From positions 13,451,275 to 13,515,274 of the forward strand of contig NC_079975.1 in assembly GCF_029852145.1 (NCBI RefSeq): 64,000 bases of DNA, in the 5' to 3' direction. The stretch is from Microplitis mediator. Its lineage: Eukaryota > Arthropoda > Insecta > Hymenoptera > Braconidae. The translations under genes and the position numbers were made by a program. This document shows positions 23,354-34,771 of the stretch, in pieces. Every line of letters starts with the position of its first letter. The stretch's first letter is position 1. The notes under the pieces are model-generated. The model was not told where the DNA came from. It worked only from the letters and a program-made list of their open reading frames with translations, and did not search any database.

Positions 23354-25739
23354 TTGGGGCTGGCTCGCAGGCTCAACCGATAGACAGATTTTTTAGTAGG
23401 TGATTCTGTGAAATTTTCAGATAGTAATTGTAAAAAAAAAAAATAGTATTTGAGTAACTTGGACAAAAATATTATATATATAAACTAGATATGGAATTGA
23501 TTTTTAGATGATAAAAATATTTTTAAATTACTTTTTTTTTTTCACATAAATGGAGGATTTTCTGAAATGGAATTAGACAATTTGCTAATTAGAATGTTGA
23601 TATAAAACCTTTTCATTCCGAGTATGGCCTGATGACACTTTTTTTTATCTAGGATAAGTATAAGAAAAATCCTAGTTGATAATGTTTAATATTAAATGCA
23701 TTTTAGACACCAAATGTTCATTGATTAAATTTTAATACTAGCACAATAGTTATGAAGCTAAGTAGTCAACAAGTTGATGATGTATACAGTTTACTTCTAC
23801 TGTATACTCACACCTTTACTCTTGTAGGTGTATCAATATTAGCGTTCTCAACCGCAATCAAATGATCAGTCGGTTCGCAACTGTTGAAGAGTCATATTAA
23901 GTTTGAAGAAATAGAATAAAGTCTGTCATTCAGTTTAGCCACAAAAAGATTATTAAAATATTATGAAATAAAAATTAATATCAATCTCTAAAACGAATCT
24001 GGCAATTCAAAAGAAAAAATTATAACAGTTAACGGTACGTACAGTAAATATTGAATTAATTTATAATAAAAATTGCATTTATTATATTCAATTTCGACTT
24101 GATAAAAAAATTTATTTAAATTTCAAAAATCTTGGTAACTATATTGTAATATCTATTTTTAATTCAAATTAAATAACATTAAAACACGAAATCAAGTTTT
24201 TTTTCTATAAAGATTTTAAAAATTGAGTAAAGTCATAAATTTATTATTTACTATAGCTAATCTAATTAATTTAAACAACGAGTTTTCATATTTTGATTGA
24301 GGGTAGCTTTAACCCGCTCGCTATATTATTATACGCATTGCGGGAACTAAATTTTAGTGATGCGCGCGCAGTAAAAATAAAAAATAAAATCCCAGTTTTA
24401 TTTGGTCCTGCGAATCCAGTATTTCGACACATTTTTTTATTTTTATTTTAACGTCTCATACATTAAATTGTTGAGTAACATTACATTCCTTAATAATTTT
24501 AAGTATTATTTGTTAGAATAAACATTCTTGTCATAAATATTTATATATTTTTAAACAATAAAATTATCTATAATAATTCACTTTAAACACCTTTAGAATT
24601 TTATCTATATACGCATTGCAAATTTGTTGTTGTCTATCTATAATTTCATCAGAACGCCAGTGAAAAAAATCTTTGGATTATTGTATTTAATGATTTTTTT
24701 TTTTATTTAATAGGTATATTTACTATTGCAAAATACATAGAACAATGTAAAAAATATAGTAACCCAATAAATAACACCAAGAATAAATAACTGAAATTTA
24801 ATCCCCACATCTCAAACACAAATTTGGTTTAATGACCATTTGATGAGGTCGAATATCACGTTGTATAGTGCACACACGTGCATATTTTATTTTTTTAATT
24901 TTCAGTGATTCATTGATAGGATATTTTTAACTTGTGTACATTTAAGATAGTTGTTTACGGTTTTTTTAATGTTTAAGGATAAATATATATAACTTGAAGG
25001 GCAAACTAATTTATAGCCTTTTATATAGATTTATTATATCGAATTTTATTATTGTTTTTATGTTAAATTATAAACTTAACACACATTGTTTTTTAAGTCT
25101 TTTTTTTATTTCTACATCATTATTTTTATAAATACTGATGGCGTAAATGAATAAAAATTTATTCAGTAATTTAAAGGATCAAGAGTTTAAATTGACATTG
25201 AAGATGAAAGAATTGATGTTATTGTACCTTTTATATTGTATCTGAACTTGTATAAATTTTTGATGACCTTGAGTAAGTTTATTCAATGTTTTTTTCCTTT
25301 TTATTTTTTTGCATTTCAATGAAAGTCAAGCAATTCAAACTGGCAGTATGAATCTTAACACGATTCATACAACTGTTTGTTAATAAATTTACTGGTATTG
25401 TATTTCAGATCACATTACAGACATCGTTTAATAAATTAAATTATTATTTGTTTTTAAGAACTTACGGCAGGTGCATAAATATTTTTTAAAGACAATCCTC
25501 ATGATTAGTAATTAGTTAAATTACATTTTATCAAATCTATTCTTTCTAAATGAAAAATCATTTTCTATTTATGCTGTACGAACATGGAACTAATTGCCAT
25601 AAAGAGTTGTTGCTTTGGAAACTTATTAAGAATTCAGATCTGCGTGTTACTCATTGTTTTTCGATAGAGATGCCGAGCACTAGTATTTTATTACATATAT
25701 ATCAATTTTATTCTTTTTATTGTTACTTTTTATTTATTT

Positions 25740-25828
25740 GCCGCTTATATATTATAAATTTTGTAATTTCGGACCCTAAGGAACTAAGGTTTCAGGTTCG
25801 ACAAATGTCTTAAATAAATAAATAAAGG
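25740..25828 (+). repeat. Possible LINE/SINE 3' tail
   Basis: The sequence GGACCCTAAGGAACTAAG followed by AAATAAATAAATAAAGG resembles the 3' end and short-repeat tail of non-LTR retroelements. Upstream sequence shows no reverse-transcriptase trace that I could recognise. Confidence 0.35.
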
Positions 25829-26064
25829 ACTTATTCAAACGATATTGATACATACATATAATAAATTAGAGTTTATAAAAATAATATTTATGCAAGTTAA
25901 CTAACTGGTACTTTTATTATTATACTGATGAGTGACACTGTGATGATTCACTTAAGCGAACTAGTGAAATGATAATAGATCAAGTAGATAAGTGTCGCAG
26001 TTATTTGAATAGAATTGGTGTTGCTTATACGAATTAAGGATGAAAATATTATATATTACAGATT

Positions 26065-28003
26065 ATGTATTTTATAATTTTGTTGATCTTACCGATTCTT
26101 CGGTCAACGGAAGTAATCGTCGAGGGCAGTGTCCTCGTTGCGGATAATACTATGTCTAGGATGGTTGAGTTAAACGCTGGCGCACCTTTTTGCGCCTTAT
26201 ACCACGACCGCGGAGTTATTCAAAAGATGATACTTGGCGCAGATCCGAAGAAAGTTCGTCAAATGTCAAGTAATTTAGTCACTGATCTCGAAGAAACTTG
26301 TAAACAATCAAGGAAAAAGGGCAAAGTAAAATGGACAATTTTAAAATATTAAAACTTTCAACAATAGTTTACTTCAATGTTAAATTACTTTTTTTATTTT
26401 TTTTTTAGAATCAACCTGCAGGGGGTGGTTTAATCTATCCAGGTACTAAATGGTGTGGACCAGGTACTTTGGCAACTTCTTATGATGATTTAGGATATCA
26501 TGCGTCTGAAGATGCATGTTGCAGAGAGCATGATCATTGTCCAGAAGTGATAAATCCGCATCAATGTTTAAAGAGTATTTGCAATAATTCACCATTTACT
26601 CGATCCCACTGTGACTGTGACGCTAAATTTCGACGATGCCTCCAAAATTTAAACACTGAAGTTGCTAACACACTCGGCGCTCTCTTCTTCAATGTCATAC
26701 AAGTCACGTGTTTCCAAGAAAGACGTCCGTGTTCGCAATGGCAAAGGTTAGATTGTAGTAAAAAATTTTATTATTATTAAAGTTATTATAGTTGATAAAA
26801 TTTTTTGTTCAATAGTTTTTACAGAACTAGATTACAGTGGGCTAATTCTCAAAAATACTGGCCAATGAATGCTCGTCGATGGCGATATCAATCAAAACCA
26901 TTGATAAAAACTATATTCAATTTTTTTGTTAATACTATCAATAGTATCATTAAATGATCAAATATTCATCAATCGACTGTTTTAAATGGGTTTATATATT
27001 TAAAAATTTTTTTTTTGATCTATATAAGATAACTCATAAAGGAGTAGGTGGTGGTGGTAAAATAAATGCATGACCCAAGTAGCATTTTCAACAAAGTTTT
27101 ATGTAAATCTGTACCTTCAGTCTTCAGCAAGTCTGCATGATTAGTCTTGGACAAGTCTAAGGCTAGATACTTCTGTAAGATACCTTCAGTAAATCTGTAG
27201 TAATATTTGCTTAACCCGTCAGGACTCCCGTCATGAGCATTTTGCTCACAGGACAATATTAAAATTATAGGATGTCCCTGTAGTACAAGCGAGGCACTAA
27301 AAAACACGGAAGTGTTGAAAGGTTAAGACAAGATACTTGCTCAAGATGCATTAGTTCAGACTTGCTGCAAAATTGTTTAAGATACCTGGACATGGCTACT
27401 CTCTTCGTTACTTCGCAAGCCTTGCGTCTATTCAACATTAGTATAGTTAATTCAGTAGTACTCACTTTTGGTTCGATACAATTTTATTGAGGGATAGTAT
27501 TATCATTGTGTCGTAACACTTTGAATTTGAATGAGGGCCACTGGATTTTCTATAATAAGTACTGCGTTTGAGCTTGGAGTGACTCGGAGATAATGAAATC
27601 TGATGACTTAAGCAATTCTGCAACAACTCCTGACCTAATATTGTTATATATTGATTGAAAATTGTTGCAGACTTTGGCAAGTATACTTATGAAATCCATT
27701 TTGTTCAAGTCTTGTTTAAATCTTCCGTAAGAAACTTGCTGAAAGTTTTTTTCTTAAGTAATTTGCTTAAGACAATGCTACTAAAAGAGCTTTTAACTAG
27801 GTGGTGATAATTATTTGAAAGCAGAAAGATTACAAAATATTTACTAAACCAGTAATTAAAACGTCTTTTAAATAAAATAATAAAACAATTTGTTTTCTTA
27901 TTACAGAGTTGGTTATGATGAAGCTGAAGCTGATAGGATATGTTCACTATACCATTTCCAGCCAAGTGATAAATATGTTCCACTTATGCCATTAAATATT
28001 TGA
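26065..28003 (+). CDS. Secreted phospholipase A2, group III type, with alternative last exons
   Basis: Exons 26065-26325 and 26409-26746 encode a hydrophobic signal peptide (residues 1 to about 15), a short pro-region and the catalytic core. The core has the calcium loop WCGPGT and the active-site motif CCREHDHC, with His as general base and Asp next to it. It is the bee-venom-like group III fold, which hydrolyses the sn-2 ester of phospholipids. Two last exons both fit phase 2. One is 26825-26957 (or 26816-26957 with a nearby in-frame acceptor), ending at TGA after a basic tail (243 residues). The other is 27907-28003, ending at TGA (231 residues). The shared part has 13 cysteines; only the downstream exon adds a fourteenth, so it is the likelier canonical end. 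A family A transposon (27074-27784) lies between them. Insects have several such enzymes in non-venom tissues, so a venom role cannot be inferred. Confidence 0.85.
27074..27784. repeat. MITE family A, copy 2 (between the two phospholipase last exons)
   Basis: The left end CCCAAGTAGCATTTTCAAC and the right end AAGACAATGCTACT are inverted versions of the family A terminus. Interior blocks such as AGATACCTGGACATGGCTAC are inverse matches to the copies at 2215-2811 and 59827-60445. Length is about 711 bp. Confidence 0.72.
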
Positions 28004-28318
28004 ATTTTAATGTCAAGAATAATCGAAATTAATCTTTTTTAAGTAATATTTTTTTCGGGTTCGATTTGATCTTTTAATTAGGTTGAGAACTTAAAAACCC
28101 ATTAAATGTTTATTACAGTGTATTTTAAATAGCGCAACAATAATTTTAGTTTTTATTTTTATAAGGAAAAAAAAAAATTATTCCGAGAAGCTTAATAAAT
28201 TAATTAATAGAATTAAAATTATATGTCTACGTCATATAATCTATAGATTCTTTCCTTTCCCCTCTTTAACGTCCTTTTATTCAAAATATCATTATAAAGC
28301 ATGTATCCTTAGCAGACC

Positions 28319-28513
28319 TGATTTACCGTGAATTTATGGCATTTTTGCCGTAATTCACCATAAATCTACCGTGGAATACGGTAGATTTACGGTGAAATTC
28401 GGGCGGATTTACCATAATTTACGGCAAATGGGTAATTTACGGTAAATTGGTATTTTATAATGGATTACCGTAATTTACGGCGGGTTTACCGTAGATTACG
28501 TAATTTGAGACCG
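28319..28513. repeat. Cluster of palindromic TTTACCGTAAATTACGGT-type words
   Basis: Over about 190 bp the words TTACCGT, ACGGTAA and ATTTACGG recur in both orientations roughly every 15-25 bp, with spacers such as CGGGCGG. The cluster is locally self-complementary and has no coding content. Confidence 0.65.
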
Positions 28514-28924
28514 TTAGGGATAATATCTTTTCTTGTTGAAATGCATTTTTAAAATAAAAATATATAGCCGTTCGATGAACGGTGTAGCTCAATAGATACA
28601 GATAAATTGTACAATAATCGGCCTAGAGACGGATAGCTCATTTGGAAAAGTATGTATTTTATTTTATTATTATCATTATTTTTTTTTAATTTATTAATTT
28701 TTTTATTTTCTATTAGGATCTTATCCAAATTCTATTCTAACTCGAATATCCTTAGAACGCTCTTCTTATAATTTCATTTCCTGCTGGAAACTTTTTACAT
28801 AGTAATGTAAAAAAAATAGTGGAGGTGATTTAAGTTAACGACAACCCTGCTTTGACATTTGACGACAGTAGAGCACTACCTCTCCGCTTCGCGTTCGAGG
28901 TATGCAAAAGTGTGATTCAGCCAC

Positions 28925-29975
28925 ATCCGGAATAGAAAGGTGTATGACTCATTTCAATCAATTAAAAAATTTAATTTTTTGGGAAATTCCATGAAGAAAT
29001 CTACATATCGTATCTTTTACTCCAATACAGACATTAAATTTGAAATTTATTTTATAATATCATTTGAATAATAATTAAAGAGTGATAATTTTTTTTAATA
29101 TTTTCAATTAATCGAAGGCACGACATCAACTGAGAAAATTCTTGGGTAAAGTTACATTTTTACCTTCAAAAATTTGTAGAAAAAAAAAAAACAAATAAAT
29201 TTAATTGCGATCTTATGAAATCGATTATTATATTTTTGAAACGCCATAAAAAATAAACCAATCTATTGAAAGTAAATTTATAATAGTGTTAATTAATGCT
29301 TATTTTTCTTAATTGAGCGAAATTATTTGAAATGATTCAAAACAATTTGAAATGATTTAAAACAACTCGAATCGACTGATATATAGATATCCACTTTGCA
29401 TGGATTAAATCATTTTTCTTAATCAGGGTTATAAGGTACCTACAACATGAATTTTACGAAATTGAGTTTTGTTTTATCATTCAGAAGTGATTTGATGATA
29501 AAGCTGCGAAAGTAAATTTCTTGGATTTTTTTCTAATTTTCGAGACAATCAAACGGAAATCGTTGAAACAATACGTTATATAGTGGAAGTTAGCTCATCG
29601 CACGAACTTTATTAAAATCCATTTTCCATAATTGAGTTATCACTTTCGGTTCAGAAATAATTCAAAGACAAAGCGATAAAAGGACATTTTTATGATAATC
29701 AAAAAAAATTTTACATACCCACTACTTCCAAACTAACCGACCGATGTTGCTCATCTTTAAACTTGATCAAGGTAATCGCCCAAAGAAAAAGTGTACCGAA
29801 TTTCATAATGATTTTATAACAATTGTAGACACAATCTTTTGGACATGGCGCATTATATCATATTTATAAATAAACTTTTGACGCGATGGTATTTTTCGTC
29901 GTTTCTCGACAAAACAAAACATATTGCAACAAAATTTTTGAAAATTGCAACATGAGATCCTCTACAATGACTATA
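28925..29975 (+). repeat. Interspersed repeat family B, copy 2
   Basis: It shares with copy 1 (4480-5290) the opening CCGGAATAGAAAGG-like block, the TTAATTGCGATCTTA block, and GCTTGATCAAGGTAATCGCC near the end, in the same order. It is longer because of extra sequence, including a short TGAAATGATTCAAAACA element at about 29328-29429. Confidence 0.7.
29328..29429. repeat. Small element related to 50708-50806
   Basis: The sequence TTTGAAATGATTCAAAACAA, followed by a TATATAGATATCCACTT word and ending TTCTTAATCAGGG, matches the stretch at 50708-50806 in order. Its right end shares the AATCAGGG terminus of family N elements. It sits inside family B copy 2. Confidence 0.5.
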
Positions 29976-30836
29976 TTTTTAATAGAAGTAAACCTAAAAA
30001 AGTTCGTTACAAAAATGTTAAAAAATAGTTAATAACAGTGATCTTACAAATTTGAGATAATTCTTAACTTAATTTTTAAATTTAAAAAAAAATTCATGAT
30101 TAAAAATAATTTGATTTGAAAATTTTTCTTGCTACAGAAAAGGTTAAAAAAGATGACTCTTGAACCAACTATGAACGGTTTTTGGCTCTTATCAGAACTG
30201 ACCTAGAACGAGATTGGATGGTTGAAAATTCTTCACTTCAATTTTTTTGAATTCAAAAAATGATCAATTTAAAACTTAGAATCATTTAAAATTCGATAGT
30301 TCACTGTTATGAACCTTTTTATAAGCAAATTGTCAAATAATATTTATTTAATCGCTTAATTAAAAATATTTAAATAATTTAAACTTTTTTGTTTTATTTA
30401 ATCCATCTTTATTGAACAATACGCGCTTTTGTCCACAAATTTTTTGTTATTTTAAACGAATCTAAAATAGTCAGAGACTCATTTTTTATTTTTATTTTTT
30501 CAATAAGAGCCGAAGTTTTTTTTCAATACGACTTTGCCTATTTTAGATTTAAGCTCCTATAAATATGCATACAATATTTTTTTTACTTTTGAGTTAGTAA
30601 ATTTATTTGATTAACATGATAATATTTTGGCACTAAACGCAACTGTATATGACAAATTTTATTTTTTTTATTAAACTATTCTAGATTACACATTGAATAT
30701 ATATCACAAAATTTCAAGGAGTAAATATAAAAAATAATAATTATTTATTATTTTGATAAATAAATGCTAAAAATATTTTTCGAATTTCATAAAAAATGCA
30801 TTATCAGTCGTAAATAAAAAAATTAATGATTTATAT

Positions 30837-33800
30837 TTAAGGAATCCATTCTACTTCATTGGTTTCAGATGGTTCCATTTTCGGATGGCTAATGGGCCTT
30901 ACATTTGCAGGCTGTTGATTTTTTAAATCATCTTTATCCGAATTGTTTGACTCAGAACCCGCAATTTTATGGTAAACTTTGTTTCCTGCATTTACTACCC
31001 AATCAAAACCATCTTTGATTTTACCTCCAGCTTTGCGGAAAATGTTACCGACATTTTCTGAACTAAAAGTATCGGGATTAATATCAATTTTAACTGGATC
31101 TTGGCCAACATCACATCCAGTTTGAGGAACAATGCTAAGATCAAAAGGATCAACATTGAAGCTACTTAATTTATTACGCAGAGCATCAATTTTCGATTTG
31201 TCAAGTTCTTTTGTCCGTGATAAAATAGTTGCACTTCGGCGGTGAGCGAATCCAAGTTTTTGACAAGTAAAAATACCTGCATAGTTATCATAATCTGTTG
31301 CAAAAACAACATGAGATGCACTTCCTGCAACACCTAGAAAAATTTAAATTGAATATCTATATTTTTTTATCCATTATTTTGAAATAATGATTTCAAAGAA
31401 AATAACGTACTTAATGGAAACCGAACTTGCATCAGCGCTGGTGTACTTGGCTCTGGTACATTTAATTCACCAGTGTAACGATACTCGTGTTTCAGGGGCG
31501 TAAGACCTGTAATGCCGACAGTTAGAATACAATAGATCTCACTTTATTAACATTTATCTTGTTAATGTATCTTTATGAAGCTTGATGAAATAAAATCATA
31601 CTTTATTTGGTATATACTTATTTATTTAAAAAAAAAAAATTGTTTTTTTTTTCAATTATTCTTCATGATTCTTATTGCTCTAAATATTATAAAATATCTT
31701 TTACCACTTGGAAATATATCAAGCCTTCATGTTTTTGTTTTATTCAAAAGGTACACGGTAAAAAATTTGCGGAATGAATGCGGAGTTACGATGTTTTATT
31801 TATATTTAATCCTCGCGAAGTAAATTTTCCCTCCGAAGGGGACTTTTAGAAAATATCAATTATAAAAAAGCTCTACAAAATGAAATCGTAGTAAAAACTT
31901 ATGGAGTAAATTACTTCTACATAGTGAGGTTTAGTCTTTTATATTTAAACATTTATATTGAGTACGGAAATAATTACAAGCTCCCTTTACATACACTGGT
32001 CACAAAAATTAAAGGATACAACTAAGCAAGGTTTCAACAACTTTAAACTATCTTCTATGAGATATGATTATGGTTTTTTGTTGAAAAAATTTGATTAAAA
32101 AAAAGTTAAAATCCTGCGCATTCCGGAATTTTGTATAACTTAGCATAACTTTACAAATAATGGATGAACTAAACCTTGAAAAGTTCAAACCTTTGCGTTT
32201 TTTTTTTCGTTGAGTTTTGAACGATTGAAATTGTCGATTTTGCTAAAAATCAAGTAAAAGATAAATTTTTTAATTTTGATTTGTTTTTTAAAGGTTTGAA
32301 CTGTTTTTTCCAACAGTAACATAAATGTTTGTCATCAAAAAATTTTAATTATTGTAAATAAGAAAAATATTTTTTTTTTAATTTACAAGAAAAAGGAACT
32401 TTTGTAATTACTGTGTAGCATTATGAATATTGTTAAATAATTTTCCTTCAATTAGAAATGAAAAAAAAATTTCTCAAACTAAAACAAAAAAAAAATGTTT
32501 TTTTTTTTCAATTTTTTCAGTGATGTTTAGGATGATTTTGATATCCTTTAATTTCTGTGGCTAGTGTATATTCACGCGAAATAATTTCAAAAGTTATAAG
32601 CAGCTGATAATGAAAACTTTCACGCTTATGAAGTTAAAGAAATAGACTTTGAGTTTTTCATAATTACTATAATTTCACTGAGTCACAAACTGTCATAAAA
32701 CTTACATCAACCATACTACGAAATAACATTTTATATTTGTACCGCAATATAAAATGTTCCTATAAGAACCGTCACTATAGTGAGAGAACAATTTATTTGA
32801 GCCAAATAAATAGATTTATTTTACTGAACAAAATGATTTATTTCATTCAAATATATATTTGTTTATAGCTAACAAATGGCGCTACAATGCCACTATTCAA
32901 ATACACAGATTTGTTAACAATAAACAAATCAGTATTTCATTCAAATGGAGCATATCTTTGTCTCAAATAAGTATTGATTGGGTCCATTTAAATATGGGAT
33001 TTATTTGCCTGAAACAAATCTTATTTGGCTCAAATAAATTGTTCTCTCAGATTATAATTATTGAATAATTTAATGTCTTTATCATGTGTTGTATAAAATT
33101 ATAATTTAGTAAGTTTCTAAAACATTTTATAAATTAAAAACCTAATGTACTATGTTTAATTACTAATACATTAATCAATTATTTAATAAAATAATTATAT
33201 GTCTCATAAAAAAGTTGTTTCTATTGAATATAAATTTATTTAAGTGTTAAAAATCCGCATCACTCCGCAAGCAGTAATTTTTATAGTGTAGTACGTTTTG
33301 AACGGTAAAATCGACTGGGCCAATTATCATGATATCTATGTAATATATGTACATTTTTTAAAAATTCATAACATATGAACAAATAAAAGCAAACTATATG
33401 ATAAATATAAATAAATTTTTGAAAAAATTACCCAACACAGGATGGTTCGATTCTTGGATAATTGTGTACTGTCCAGGTTCATCACCACGCGTGTAATTAT
33501 ATCCTACGCATTTACTCGCAGTTGAAGTTTTTTGTATGACATTCCAGTATCCCAAAAACTAAATTTAATAATCAAATATTTTATTAGATATTATTTCTTT
33601 AAAACATGGTTAAGATATTTAAGTAAGGTTCTCTTTATTTTTGCATAAAAAAAAATTAATTATGGCTTTAGGCGATTTTACTTTTTGAAGACATTTCTGT
33701 ATTTAGTAGATAGATAAAAATAACAATAATTCTTTTTAACTTAGATCTTTTTTAAGCATTTTTATAATTTTTAAGTTTGTACATAAAGTATAAAATATGC

Positions 33801-34771
33801 TTAGTTTCAATATAATCTTTGAAATTTTTAAGTTCCGTGCAATGATACTCTATTTGACATAATTTTCTTATTTTTCTATGTATTGGCTCTTAAGTCAACC
33901 ATCAAAACTCGAGGAATATGTATATGTGCCATAATTAGTAGTTTAGCCCTGAGTACGTTAACGGACTCTCCAGCAAAGCTACGCTGCCGCACTCTTGCCT
34001 TGGATTGCACCTTGTAAGTACAAACCGAGCCAAGACCTTGTAGCAGGCTTCGCTATGCACTATACTTGTAGAGGGAAGTGGATACCGTTCAAACCACTTG
34101 CATTTATATACTAGATGAGCTGCTGTACACCGAAAAGTTAATGAAATAACAAAAATTTGTCAATTTTCAAGTACTCAAGAGCTCCAAATTATTATAGCTC
34201 TCAGATCAACCTTTAAATCTCCACCGTCCGACTTATGGCTTTATATAAAAATTATTATTTATTTAAAAATTTATTTTGGAAAATTTGTAAGATTTCATGT
34301 TATTTTCGTCAATTTTTTACCATTCAGATGCAAAGTTTAGATAAGTATCGTGTGTTATGAACAAAACTGAGGACAAAAAATTAAATCCACCGCGTAACTA
34401 AACACGTGGAAACAATTCAATTATAGATACTTAAATTGTAAGCACATGGAACTTAACTTTGAAAAATGTATGGAGCCTCTCTTATTCATAATAACATTAT
34501 TATTTCGGATTAATCTGCCGATGATACAATTTAAGAAAAAAATTACAAAAAAACTAAAACATTTTTGCGAGCTAAAAATAAGTAAAACTTCAGTTCTATA
34601 AGCTTCTATACAGTTATTAAAAAATGAATAAATATAATTAAATGTACGTACTTTACTCATTTGGAATCCATGCATTGGTTCTACAACAGGACATTCTCCC
34701 ATATGATAGGTATGAGCATTAGTTACTGCTAAAAAACTTATCGCAAAAATTATAGTGATTATCGCTTTCAT
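30837..34771 (-). CDS. Apolipoprotein D / Lazarillo-like lipocalin, 4 exons
   Basis: Minus-strand coding exons are 34771-34652, 33558-33432, 31506-31411 and 31333-30837, totalling 840 nt (279 residues). A signal peptide of about 19 residues precedes HTYHMGECP. The lipocalin signature GxW is present at GYWN, just after the first intron. ApoD-like features include the YAGIFTCQ strand, and four cysteines (GEC, SKC, FTC, TGC) are placed for two disulfides. The domain ends near TGCDVG. About 85 residues follow that are not part of a standard lipocalin, with a GGKIKDGFDWVV amphipathic segment and a hydrophilic tail to EVEWIP. ApoD-type lipocalins are secreted carriers of small hydrophobic ligands in stress and lipid transport. 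Intron 2 (1.9 kb) contains at least three stacked transposons. A gene symbol is not assigned because insects have several paralogues. Confidence 0.88.
31994..32566. repeat. Tc1/mariner-like MITE, family G copy 1
   Basis: 573 bp with inverted ends CACTGGTCACAAAAATTAAA and CACTAGCCACAGAAATTAAA, flanked by TA on both sides. The family D relative at about 42410 shows the uninterrupted target ACATATATTTACGCG. TA duplication and the terminal sequence suggest a Tc1/mariner-type element; no transposase is present. Confidence 0.8.
32781..33049. repeat. 269-bp MITE, family I
   Basis: It begins TGAGAGAACAATTTATTTGA and ends with the inverse complement (TCAAATAAATTGTTCTCTCA). The interior is made of CAAATAA and TTATTTG words. 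It is absent from the second family D copy at the corresponding place (near 42620), so it inserted into copy 1. Confidence 0.75.

Larger units (their letters stand above)
19526..26064. other. 6.5-kb intergenic region rich in repeats
   Basis: Between SIRT4 and the phospholipase gene I see only repeats: family B pieces (20830-21310 and 22310-22500), a palindromic CCTGT/ACAGG word cluster (21536-22012), a small TGATTAAAAA element (22499-22652), an 11-bp-TIR element (22825-23353), and a LINE-like tail near 25740-25828. The stretch 23360-25700 is AT-rich with no supported feature. Short open frames here lack family resemblance. Confidence 0.5.
28004..30836. other. Intergenic DNA between phospholipase and lipocalin genes
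   Basis: Convergent genes flank this 2.8 kb. It contains a cluster of TTACGGTAAAT words (28319-28513), family B copy 2 (28925-29975) with an inner element at 29328-29429, and otherwise AT-rich sequence. No gene was seen. Confidence 0.5.
31750..33290 (+). repeat. Interspersed repeat family D, copy 1, carrying two later insertions
   Basis: It starts with ACGGTAAAAAATTTGCGGAA and passes through AAACTTATGGAGTAAATTAC and TATATTGAGTACGGAAATAA. These match the copy at 42125-42965 in order. Compared with that copy it has two extra blocks, 31994-32566 and 32781-33049, each bounded by its own inverted repeats. All of it lies in lipocalin intron 2. Confidence 0.72.

Noticed and set aside
28560..28650. 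Two GATAGCTCA/GTAGCTCA words reminiscent of a tRNA A box
   Set aside because: No acceptor stem, anticodon arm or matching B box (GGTTCGAATCC) could be placed; at most a decayed SINE fragment.
34421..34651. Extension of the lipocalin first frame past the splice donor
   Set aside because: The donor GTACGT at 34651 and the GxW-encoding exon at 33558 show that this part is intron.
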